In this document: positions 40,975 through 47,230 of the stretch, piece by piece
How the letters are laid out: every line of letters begins with the position of its first letter
How positions within the stretch are numbered: position 1 is the first letter of the stretch
Source of the DNA: an uncultured Clostridia bacterium
GTDB taxonomy: Bacteria; Bacillota; Clostridia; Oscillospirales; CAG-382
Length of the DNA stretch: 47,230 bases
Direction of reading: 5' to 3'
Assembly (NCBI GenBank): GCA_905235695.1
Contig: CAJOMW010000001.1
Coordinates: 959-48,188 of the forward strand
Position numbers and translations under genes: made by a program
Notes under the pieces: model-generated
Databases searched by the model: none
Seen by the model: the letters and a program-made list of their open reading frames with translations, nothing else
Told to the model about the DNA's origin: nothing

Positions 40975-41232
40975 ATGAAAAAGACAGGAATGACAAGGCC
41001 AATAGATCAGCTTGGCAGAATAGTTCTGCCGGTTGAGATAAGAAAATCGCTCGACATAAAGCCCGAGGACAGACTTGATATCGAAATTGATGACAACAAG
41101 ATAATCCTCAAAAAGATTCATGAAGAATGTGCTTTCTGCGGAGCAGATGAAAACCTGATAACCTATAACGGAAAGAGCGTATGCCGCTCTTGCGCCGAAT
41201 CAATAGGAAGATACGTAAAGGAATACATATAA
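40975..41232 (+). CDS. abrB: AbrB/SpoVT-type transcription regulator with C-terminal zinc ribbon
   Basis: An 85-residue DNA-binding protein. Residues about 1-50 are the swapped-hairpin AbrB domain (TRPIDQLGRIVLPVEIRKSL). The C-terminal part holds CAFCGADE and CRSCAES, a likely zinc ribbon in place of the usual AbrB oligomerisation domain. AbrB proteins control transition-state and sporulation genes. AAAGGA lies 14 bases upstream of the ATG, farther than usual; a five-codon reading frame (40961-40978) sits between and overlaps the start. Neighbours spmA and an amidase fit a sporulation link. Confidence 0.9.
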   Translation: MKKTGMTRPIDQLGRIVLPVEIRKSLDIKPEDRLDIEIDDNKIILKKIHEECAFCGADENLITYNGKSVCRSCAESIGRYVKEYI

Positions 41233-41246
41233 TTATATTTTCTCAG

Positions 41247-41265
41247 CGTATAAAATATACGTTTT
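41247..41265 (+). terminator. Weak terminator candidate after abrB
   Basis: CGTATA (41247-41252), AAA, TATACG (41256-41261), then TTTT. The 6-bp AT-rich stem is weak; it lies 15 bases after the abrB stop. Confidence 0.45.
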
Positions 41266-41303
41266 CTGCTTTCAGACGTAAATTCAGGCAAAAATTCAAT
41301 AAC

Positions 41304-41355
41304 AAAAAGCCCTCCCGGTGCATAGTATACAGTACTAACACAAGGAGGGATTTTT
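41304..41355 (+). promoter_or_regulatory. Large hairpin covering the amidase ribosome-binding site
   Basis: AAAAA-G-CCCTCC (41304-41315) pairs with GGAGGG-A-TTTTT (41344-41355) with one mismatch, and TAGTA/TACTA forms an inner stem around 41323-41337. The GGAGGG arm is the ribosome-binding site of the amidase gene at 41357. It can act as a terminator of abrB read-through or as a sequestering element. A sigma-G-like -10 (CATAGTA at 41321-41327) lies in the loop. Confidence 0.6.
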
Positions 41356-41356
41356 A

Positions 41357-42175
41357 ATGCCATCTATATTTTTAAGCCCGTCGACGCAGGAATACAATCA
41401 GTATTACGACAAATCCGGAAGCGAAGAGTATTACATGAACCTCGTTGCCGACGCAATGGAGCCTTACTTAAACGCAAGCAATATCCTGTTTGAGCGCAAC
41501 GACCCCGACGCCACTCTCGCCCAGGCAATACGGGAGTCGAACGCCGGAAATTTCGACCTTCATCTCGCACTCCACTCAAACGCCGCCCCCGAATACCTCG
41601 CAGGGCAGATATCCGGTCCGGATTTCTACTACTATACGAGAAGTATGCGCGGCAAACAGGCCGCGACCGTACTCGCAGAGAACTTCATGAACATATATCC
41701 CGAGCCTGCAAACGTCACAATAATGCCGACCACCTCTCTTGCGGAGGTCACCCGCACACGTGCTCCGTCGGTTCTCGGAGAGCTTGCCTACCACGACAAT
41801 CCCGCCGATGCAGAGTGGATAAAGGACAACATACAGGCAATAGCGAGAAATCTCGTTCAGGGACTGACGCAGTATTTCGGCATACCGTTCATAGATCCGT
41901 ACAATTCCGGAAGCATGGGCGGAACGAACGGGGAAAACAGCGGTAACGGCGGAACGACAGGCGAAGCGGACTACACAAGCGGCACCGTTGTAACCGAGCG
42001 TGACAGGCTGAACATACGCCGCTATCCCAATATCGGAAGCGATATAATCACCCAGGCACCCAAAGGCGCAAGGCTTGTCGTATACGGTCAGACCGGAGAC
42101 TGGTATATAGTCGAGTACGACGGAGTTATGGGATTTGCCTTTGCGGAGTATATAGAGACCGACAGGGGAATATGA
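41357..42175 (+). CDS. N-acetylmuramoyl-L-alanine amidase-like protein with SH3 domain, no signal peptide
   Basis: A 272-residue protein. Residues about 1-175 resemble the Amidase_3 fold: DLHLALHSNAAPE supplies the expected zinc His and SVLGELAYHD the catalytic-type Glu. The usual N-terminal DPGHGG zinc motif is not present; the protein begins MPSIFLSPSTQEYNQYYD. A Gly/Asn/Ser-rich linker (about 190-212) leads to a C-terminal bacterial SH3 domain (VVTERDRLNIRRYPNIGSDI). There is no signal peptide, so release would need lysis or a mother-cell location. Position next to abrB and spmAB fits spore or mother-cell wall lysis, but this is inference. Confidence 0.82.
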   Translation: MPSIFLSPSTQEYNQYYDKSGSEEYYMNLVADAMEPYLNASNILFERNDPDATLAQAIRESNAGNFDLHLALHSNAAPEYLAGQISGPDFYYYTRSMRGKQAATVLAENFMNIYPEPANVTIMPTTSLAEVTRTRAPSVLGELAYHDNPADAEWIKDNIQAIARNLVQGLTQYFGIPFIDPYNSGSMGGTNGENSGNGGTTGEADYTSGTVVTERDRLNIRRYPNIGSDIITQAPKGARLVVYGQTGDWYIVEYDGVMGFAFAEYIETDRGI

Positions 42176-42198
42176 TATATATCCCCAGTATGTTAAAC

Positions 42199-42233
42199 AG
42201 GGCGGACAGGTGTAACTGTCCGCCCTTCTGTTT
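42199..42233. terminator. Intrinsic terminator after the amidase gene
   Basis: AGGGCGGACAG (42199-42209), loop GTGTAA, CTGTCCGCCCT (42216-42226), then TCTGTTT. A perfect 11-bp GC-rich stem between convergent genes; it can serve both. Confidence 0.88.
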
Positions 42234-42282
42234 ATCCCAAAAATATGTTTTTCGACAGGTCAAAGCTCAATATTAGCGCTTG

Positions 42283-45200
42283 TTATTTTACGGTTATCGT
42301 ATCTTCCTTCAGCGAAAGCGTCCTTGAATCGACAAACGATATTTTGCACTCCGCAGCATTTGTCATTGAGGTGAAGGATATATCGACGCTGCGAAGCGTC
42401 GTGGGATCCGTGACGTTTATCAGCTCGAAGCGTATCATCTTTCCCCTCGTGTCATAGGCTGCCGCAAAGACCGAATACGGAGACGGATCTCTGTATGATA
42501 CCTTTATCGAAGCCGACATTTCTCCGTCTTCCATAGAGCACTTTTCTATTATGAATACGTTTCTCGGAGCGGATATTGAAGACAGGGTGGGGAGGGCATC
42601 CTCGTTTTCAACCCATATATTTTCAAAGTCGAATCCCAGCTCGTCGGACAGATATTCGCCCGAGAACAGAAGAGACGTATCTTGTACTTCGGTTATGATA
42701 TCGCCGACGACAGCGGCGCATATATCATATGAAGTTCCTGCGTTTTCCGTAGGAGAGTAGCTGAGGTTTCCCGTTATGCTTCCGACCTTTCCGCTTTCGG
42801 AGACGATACGGCAAATTGCGAAGCTACTGCGTATTTTTGCCTCTCCTGCGCTGTAACCGGTTATGCCGCCGACAAAGTTGTTTTCGTTTACGTTTGCCGT
42901 AATGCTCCCGGCAAAGTAGCAATGCTCAATAAGCGAGCCGTCGTTATCAAAATGCGTTTCGCCTGCGATGCCGCCCGTCTCAGCGGAGCTCGACGTGATT
43001 TTTACAGTCGAATATGAGTCCTTTATAAAAGCGGCGCTGCTTTCACTGTCGGACAGATGCCCGACAATGCCTCCGGTATATCCGCTTTCGGAGCTTATTT
43101 CTCCAAAAGCAAAACACTTGCTGATATCCGCCCCGAGTCCGACGCCGACAATGCCGCCGGTGTACGTCCTGTTTCCGCTGATGGTAAATTCGGACACTTC
43201 AAGGCGTGAAATCTTTGCGCCGTCTGCTGCGCCGAAAAGTCCTGCGCTTTGTAGGCTTGCGTCGCTTACCTTGAAGTTCTTTACAGCGTAACCGTCACCG
43301 TCAAATGTGCCCTTGAAGGAGTGATCTTGGTCGCCGACAGGCGTCCACTCACAGCCGCCGAGGTCTATATCCGCATCGAGCAAGTAATACTTACCGGCGT
43401 AATCTTCGTCTCCCTCGTTTACTCTGTTTGATATATAGAAGAGCTGATAGCCGTCTGATATGACGTACGGGTCTTCAGCCGTTCCGCTGCCTCTGTCAAT
43501 CGGTTTTTCGGTTACGCCGTCCCATATGTTTGCGGTTATGCGGCGGAAAACGGCATAGAATACTGCGTCTCCTGTGACGGTAAGCTCGCTTGAAGACAGC
43601 TCCTCGCCGTCCTCCTCCTTTGACCAGTGCGAAAAGCTGTATCTGAATAGAGATTCAGGCGACTTTGCCGGGATTGACGGAAATTCTATCTCGGTACCGT
43701 ATAGCTGTTTTGCCGCAGCTATCTCTTTGCTGTCGGATATGAAGCTTATATTGTAATACCTGTCTTTGCTTTCAAAGTTTGCAAAGAATGCGGTATCACT
43801 TTTTAGCATATAAGTGTCAAAGTCGACGGGAGCTTCGCCGGGAAATACCGACCAGTGCGAAAATTCAAAGTCACAGTAGTCGGTCGATGCCTTTTCCGGC
43901 GGCTCGGGAAGGGCAGGGAAAACGCCGTATTCTTCCGACGCGACAGCTTTGTAAAAGCCGTTTTCGTCAAAGAACAGCGCCGTTCTCGGAACGTATTCCA
44001 TGGGCGCCTTTATGAGGGTGGGATAAGCGTATTTTCCGCTCGGCTCTCTCCATACGCCGCCTGACAGCCCAAAGGCAGAAAGAGAGAGATCGTCGCCGCT
44101 CAGCACGTTTTCGGGAGACGGCTCTATTGTAACGCTGAAAATGTCGCTGCTCTCAAGGGAACTGCAATTTTCAAATTTAAGCGAGTTGTTGTAGTAAGCC
44201 GCGATGAATTTTGAGCCCTCGGACTTTAATGAAGACATATCGTATACGTTTGAAGACGTGTAGCACGAGGTTGCTTCGAGCATCATTCCTTTTGAGGCAA
44301 GGCCGAGACCTATAAAGCCTGCCGGGTAAGACGTGCCGCGCGTTGTGTATGAGTAGACGGAGCCCGATGAATAAGAGTTGCTTATGGCGAGAGTTTTTCC
44401 ACTTTCGCCGTTAAGGTTTCCTATAAAGCCGCCTACGTATGAGTAGAGCGACGAGGAGGCGTACACCGAGCCTGCGGCGTAACACGAGTCGACAGAGATA
44501 ACGGAATTGGCATTTGCAAGTCCGCCGTAACCGATGAATCCGCCGACAGAGCAGCTCTGATTGCCGTTAGAGTTATCCAGCTTTGCCGAGCCGAGGGCGT
44601 AGCTTTCGGTTATATTAAGCTCCGAGGCATCGCTGACGCCCGCATATCCGATAAGTCCTCCGGCATAAGCGCGCCTTGCAACGTCGCCGGCGGCAACAGT
44701 CGTCTGTACTGCGCTTGACACCACGTTTATTCTGACGTCTGCGGAACAGCCGGTTATATCCAAATTGCTGCCCTGCGACGAGTATACATATCCTGCGAGA
44801 CCGCCGGCGTATACTCTGTTCCGCAAGCTTGTCGCATCTATCGTGCCGCGCTTTACGTGGCAGTTTTCCAATACGCTGTCGTTGTAGGAAAGCGATACCG
44901 CTCTTCCGGCAAGTGCGCCGACCTGAACATATTCAGCTATGTCGTTTACCGTTATACTGAAGTCCGAAACAGTCAGATTCTTTACGGAGCCGTTGTATAT
45001 GTAACCGAAAAGACCTACGTACCTCTCCTCGTTTTGCTCGATTACAAAATTGGAGATGGTGTGTCCGTCGCCGTCAAATATGCCCTTAAAGCAGTAGTTC
45101 TGGCTGAGGCTTCCGTTTATGGTGATCGCCTTTCCTATAGGGGTTATGGATTTTCCCTCAAGGTCTATGTCGCCGGCAAGCTTGTACGAAGCGGTGGTGT

Positions 45201-45522
45201 ACTTGCTCTGACCGCTCGCCATTGCCTCGACCATCTTTTCAAGGTCATCGGCTGTCTCTATGATAAACGGGAGGTCAATAGTTCCATATCCGCTCCCAAA
45301 AAGCGCATCGGCAAACAACTGCGCTTCGGCGTCCGGGTCCTCTGAGTTGTCTTCGGCTATTTCTATCGGTTCGACGTGCTCAAAGACCGGCTCACTGCGC
45401 AGCGGTGCTTTGACTTCTTCATTTTCTGCGCTGTACTCTCCGTCGGCAAACACCGCAGATGAGCTTATCAGCATACATACAGACACGGCGAGAGAAAGCG
45501 CCGTCTTAAAATTCTTTTTCAA
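42283..45522 (-). CDS. Large secreted GLUG/InlB-like repeat protein
   Basis: A 1079-residue exported protein. The start is TTG at 45522 with AGAGAGG upstream. A signal peptide of about 26 residues ends SSSAVFA. After an acidic stretch, residues about 80-500 contain GLUG-type repeats (VGGFIGYGG, VGALAGRAV, GSVKNLTVSDFS) of a beta-helix. About 520-670 hold two InlB B-repeat-like (Flg_new) units (FSHWSVFPGE and YSFSHWSKEEDG). A second GLUG block follows (about 690-900), then a C-terminal beta domain. No LPXTG, SLH or other anchor is visible, so it may bind the wall by another route. An adhesin-like role is plausible. Its promoter lies between it and the SLH gene. Confidence 0.85.
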   Translation of the reverse strand: MKKNFKTALSLAVSVCMLISSSAVFADGEYSAENEEVKAPLRSEPVFEHVEPIEIAEDNSEDPDAEAQLFADALFGSGYGTIDLPFIIETADDLEKMVEAMASGQSKYTTASYKLAGDIDLEGKSITPIGKAITINGSLSQNYCFKGIFDGDGHTISNFVIEQNEERYVGLFGYIYNGSVKNLTVSDFSITVNDIAEYVQVGALAGRAVSLSYNDSVLENCHVKRGTIDATSLRNRVYAGGLAGYVYSSQGSNLDITGCSADVRINVVSSAVQTTVAAGDVARRAYAGGLIGYAGVSDASELNITESYALGSAKLDNSNGNQSCSVGGFIGYGGLANANSVISVDSCYAAGSVYASSSLYSYVGGFIGNLNGESGKTLAISNSYSSGSVYSYTTRGTSYPAGFIGLGLASKGMMLEATSCYTSSNVYDMSSLKSEGSKFIAAYYNNSLKFENCSSLESSDIFSVTIEPSPENVLSGDDLSLSAFGLSGGVWREPSGKYAYPTLIKAPMEYVPRTALFFDENGFYKAVASEEYGVFPALPEPPEKASTDYCDFEFSHWSVFPGEAPVDFDTYMLKSDTAFFANFESKDRYYNISFISDSKEIAAAKQLYGTEIEFPSIPAKSPESLFRYSFSHWSKEEDGEELSSSELTVTGDAVFYAVFRRITANIWDGVTEKPIDRGSGTAEDPYVISDGYQLFYISNRVNEGDEDYAGKYYLLDADIDLGGCEWTPVGDQDHSFKGTFDGDGYAVKNFKVSDASLQSAGLFGAADGAKISRLEVSEFTISGNRTYTGGIVGVGLGADISKCFAFGEISSESGYTGGIVGHLSDSESSAAFIKDSYSTVKITSSSAETGGIAGETHFDNDGSLIEHCYFAGSITANVNENNFVGGITGYSAGEAKIRSSFAICRIVSESGKVGSITGNLSYSPTENAGTSYDICAAVVGDIITEVQDTSLLFSGEYLSDELGFDFENIWVENEDALPTLSSISAPRNVFIIEKCSMEDGEMSASIKVSYRDPSPYSVFAAAYDTRGKMIRFELINVTDPTTLRSVDISFTSMTNAAECKISFVDSRTLSLKEDTITVK

Positions 45523-45557
45523 GGGGATACCTCTCTTTTCTGATTTTTTGCAATTAG

Positions 45558-45587
45558 ATTATAAGTCCTTAGACCTTTTGCTGTCAA
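45558..45587 (-). promoter_or_regulatory. Promoter of the GLUG-repeat protein
   Basis: Minus strand: TTGACA (45582-45587), 18-nt spacer, TATAAT (45558-45563). It lies 22 bases after the stop of the SLH-parvulin gene. A short leader of about 30 nt precedes the TTG. Confidence 0.82.
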
Positions 45588-45609
45588 TGATTTTTCCCAA
45601 GGAAATATT

Positions 45610-47040
45610 TTACTCTGCGGGAATAATCGCAACGCCGTCATATACCTCTCCGAACATTCTGTTAAAGTTCTCGACGGCGGTATATTCGCCTATCGCATCT
45701 ATGAAATCCGTGTTTTCCGCAAATATCTCGTAAGTGAGTTCATATCTCTTTATAATGTGATATCCGTATTCGGTTTCGACGATATCGCTGATATTTCCGG
45801 CATCCAGCCCGAACGCAGCGTCTTCAAAGGACTCCGGCATATCGCCTTTTGCAAGGAGATAGCCGAAATCGTTGTAAAGCATCGCCTCATCGCTTCCGTA
45901 TTCTTTGACGGCATCATCAAAATCTCCGCCGTCCGAGAGAAATTTTGCGGCTTCCTGTATCTTTTCTGCGGCGCTCTGCTTTGACTCTTCCGATTCGGCG
46001 TCGAATGGGACGTAGACGTGCTTGACCAAAACAAATTCGTCCTTGTAGGCGTCGTATATTTCATAAGAAGTCGGGCGAGCGTTGTAGATATAGTCGTAGT
46101 ACAGCGCATCGTAGAACATGGAGTGCCAGAAGTTCTGCATATACGCATACTTTGTGACCTTGAGGGAGTTCTCTTCGATTATGGGCTTTACCGAATTCCA
46201 GTGAAGCTCGAAATTATCCTTCAGGGCAGCTGCGTTTTCATCTGATATCCGGTAGTCGTTGCTGCGGAGAATGAAAGAAGTTGCCGCAAATGACTTTATG
46301 ATACCGTCCTCGCTGTCGTCCTCGCTGTCGCCGAGGGATTCCTCTATGTAATCGTGGAACGCTTTCGATACCGTAAAGCCGGTATTTGTGGAGGCGTAAA
46401 CGTCGTTGTCGGCTTGCGTTTTGTCGGATTCGCCGTCGGCAAGAACGTCATCGAGAGTCTTTCCCGACGGGAGCGATACGGAAACTCTCAGCGAGGGCTC
46501 AGCCGTCCTTGCGGCGATAGCGCACAGCTCTTCGACGGATATGACGCTACTGGGAAGGAAAGAGCCGTTTTCATCGGAGCCCGTAAGTATTCCGAGATCG
46601 TACAGTGCAAGCACTTCTTCATGCTCCGGCAAAAAGATGCTGACGTCCGGCAGAAAATCGACTTTGCTTATGTCTTCGCCGTCCTTTATCACCTTTGCGA
46701 AAACGCTTGCCGCAAACAGCCTTGTGGCGTAGGCGTCTCCGGCGTCGCTCTCACGGCTGATGAGCCCGTTTTCAAGGGCGTAAGTAACTGCGTCATTGCC
46801 TTCAAATACCTTCTCGCCTCCGGCGTGAATTACCGCCGCCGCCTTTACTACGTCAAAAGCCCTTGCCGGCGTATTTTCTGAAAAAGCGCCGCCCAGCTCG
46901 ATAAATCCGTGTTCTTCGGCGTAATTTACGTATTTTGCGTACCATTTGTCTCCGCTTATGCCCTCCGCCGCACTTGCGCATACGGACATGGCGATAAACA
47001 TAGCCGATATCACAAGCAAAACAATACTTAATTTCTTCAT
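45610..47040 (-). CDS. SLH-domain protein with parvulin-type peptidyl-prolyl isomerase domain
   Basis: A 476-residue exported protein. A signal peptide (about 1-24, ending CASA) is followed by three SLH-like repeats: WYAKYVNYAEEHGFIELG, a weaker second one near 85-125, and FLPDVSIF to ISVEELCAIAAR near 130-190. A helical chaperone-like region (about 220-335) precedes the parvulin (PpiC/rotamase) domain (about 340-440: VKHVYVPF, FDDAVKEYGSDEA, ETEYGYHIIKRYEL). The SLH part would fix it to pyruvylated wall polymer and the rest would help fold secreted proteins, as PrsA does. The second SLH repeat lacks some conserved residues. It follows the HAD gene by 19 bases. Confidence 0.85.
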   Translation of the reverse strand: MKKLSIVLLVISAMFIAMSVCASAAEGISGDKWYAKYVNYAEEHGFIELGGAFSENTPARAFDVVKAAAVIHAGGEKVFEGNDAVTYALENGLISRESDAGDAYATRLFAASVFAKVIKDGEDISKVDFLPDVSIFLPEHEEVLALYDLGILTGSDENGSFLPSSVISVEELCAIAARTAEPSLRVSVSLPSGKTLDDVLADGESDKTQADNDVYASTNTGFTVSKAFHDYIEESLGDSEDDSEDGIIKSFAATSFILRSNDYRISDENAAALKDNFELHWNSVKPIIEENSLKVTKYAYMQNFWHSMFYDALYYDYIYNARPTSYEIYDAYKDEFVLVKHVYVPFDAESEESKQSAAEKIQEAAKFLSDGGDFDDAVKEYGSDEAMLYNDFGYLLAKGDMPESFEDAAFGLDAGNISDIVETEYGYHIIKRYELTYEIFAENTDFIDAIGEYTAVENFNRMFGEVYDGVAIIPAE

Positions 47041-47059
47041 TTTCGGTCTTCCTTTCGTC

Positions 47060-47230
47060 TCATAGAATTTCTTTTATTTCACTCAGCTTGTAAACCGTCG
47101 GCTTGTCCTCCATCTCGGGCGGTACCTTGCCGCGTCTGTAGTTGAACCATATATATTTTAACCCGAATTTTCTCGCGCCTTTTATATCGGCGTTAAGCGA
47201 GTCACCTATCATCACAACTTCGTCTTTTTT
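47060..47230 (-). CDS. HAD-superfamily hydrolase, C-terminal 56 residues (5' end outside window)
   Basis: Only the 3' part is present: a reading frame from the window edge to a TGA at 47060-47062. The visible sequence contains VVMIGDSLNADIKGARKFG, the HAD motif IV region (GDSxxxDIxGA), then KYIWFNYRRG and a short C-terminus. This is the usual ending of YjjG/PGP-like phosphatases; the catalytic Asp (motif I) lies beyond the edge. Likely co-transcribed with the SLH-parvulin gene. Confidence 0.8.
   Translation of the reverse strand, partial: KKDEVVMIGDSLNADIKGARKFGLKYIWFNYRRGKVPPEMEDKPTVYKLSEIKEIL

Noticed and set aside
42283..45522. LPXTG-anchored adhesin
   Set aside because: The C-terminus ends in a beta domain (SLKEDTITVK) with no LPXTG motif, hydrophobic stretch or basic tail.
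1..47230. tRNA or rRNA genes
   Set aside because: On reading both strands I saw no cloverleaf-type sequence with a T-loop GTTCGA core and no rRNA segments; a covariance-model scan would be the proper test.

Overview
The window looks like a chromosomal segment from an anaerobic, endospore-forming member of the Clostridia, probably an uncultured gut lineage. Support: sporulation genes (a SpoVAC-like gene, spmA, spmB), an AbrB-type regulator, [FeFe]-hydrogenase maturation genes (hydG, hydF and a TM1266-like regulator), a complete Na+-type V-ATPase operon, the MEP-pathway gene ispE, and sigma-A-like promoters with TATAAT boxes. Base composition is near 50% GC. The genes favour the ATA codon for Ile and AGA/AGG for Arg, and TTG starts are common. 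Species-level placement is not possible from sequence reading alone.

Layout. 1-5.9 kb: DUF6062-like protein, an OGG1-type 8-oxoguanine glycosylase, a zinc-ribbon protein, lone spoVAC, an MBOAT acyltransferase and parB. This block is flanked by inverted copies of a composite ~165-bp intergenic repeat built from heptanucleotide arrays and hairpins. 5.9-8.4 kb: two uncharacterised membrane proteins (one with an acidic tail, one with MORN repeats) and a SPOUT RNA methyltransferase. 8.6-18.0 kb: a wall-polymer locus led by an extended -10 promoter, with two hexapeptide acetyltransferases, a MurJ/MviN flippase, a glycosyltransferase, a DUF4330 protein, an O-antigen-ligase-like protein, a glycosyltransferase-CsaB pyruvyltransferase fusion and ispE. 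18.2-18.9 kb: a DUF3298-like protein.

19.1-27.9 kb: V-ATPase operon in the order G/H-I-K-E-C-F-A-B-D, with its own promoter and terminator. The K subunit keeps all the Na+ ligands known from Enterococcus hirae NtpK. 28.0-28.8 kb: a GntR-family regulator with a near-consensus promoter and two operator-like half sites. 28.9-34.0 kb (minus strand): cysteine desulfurase and a TtcA-like PP-loop protein, then a separate promoter with an attenuator-like leader, then the TM1266-like regulator, hydG and hydF. This groups sulfur mobilisation with Fe-S/H-cluster assembly. 34.4-39.7 kb: a two-gene glycosidase operon (GH2 beta-galactosidase, GH78 alpha-L-rhamnosidase). 39.7-42.2 kb: spmBA, divergent abrB and an amidase-SH3 protein lacking a signal peptide. 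42.3-47.2 kb (minus strand): a large secreted GLUG/InlB-like repeat protein, an SLH-parvulin protein and the 3' end of a HAD hydrolase.

Connections. The CsaB-like domain (expected to add ketal-pyruvate to a wall polymer) and the SLH-parvulin protein (expected to bind that polymer) make a coherent surface-anchoring story within one window. The most promising undescribed element is the leader upstream of the TM1266-like gene. It has a promoter, three mutually exclusive pairings and a perfect intrinsic terminator, which is the architecture of a transcription-attenuating RNA. The heptanucleotide-array repeats and the paired membrane proteins next to parB are next in interest.
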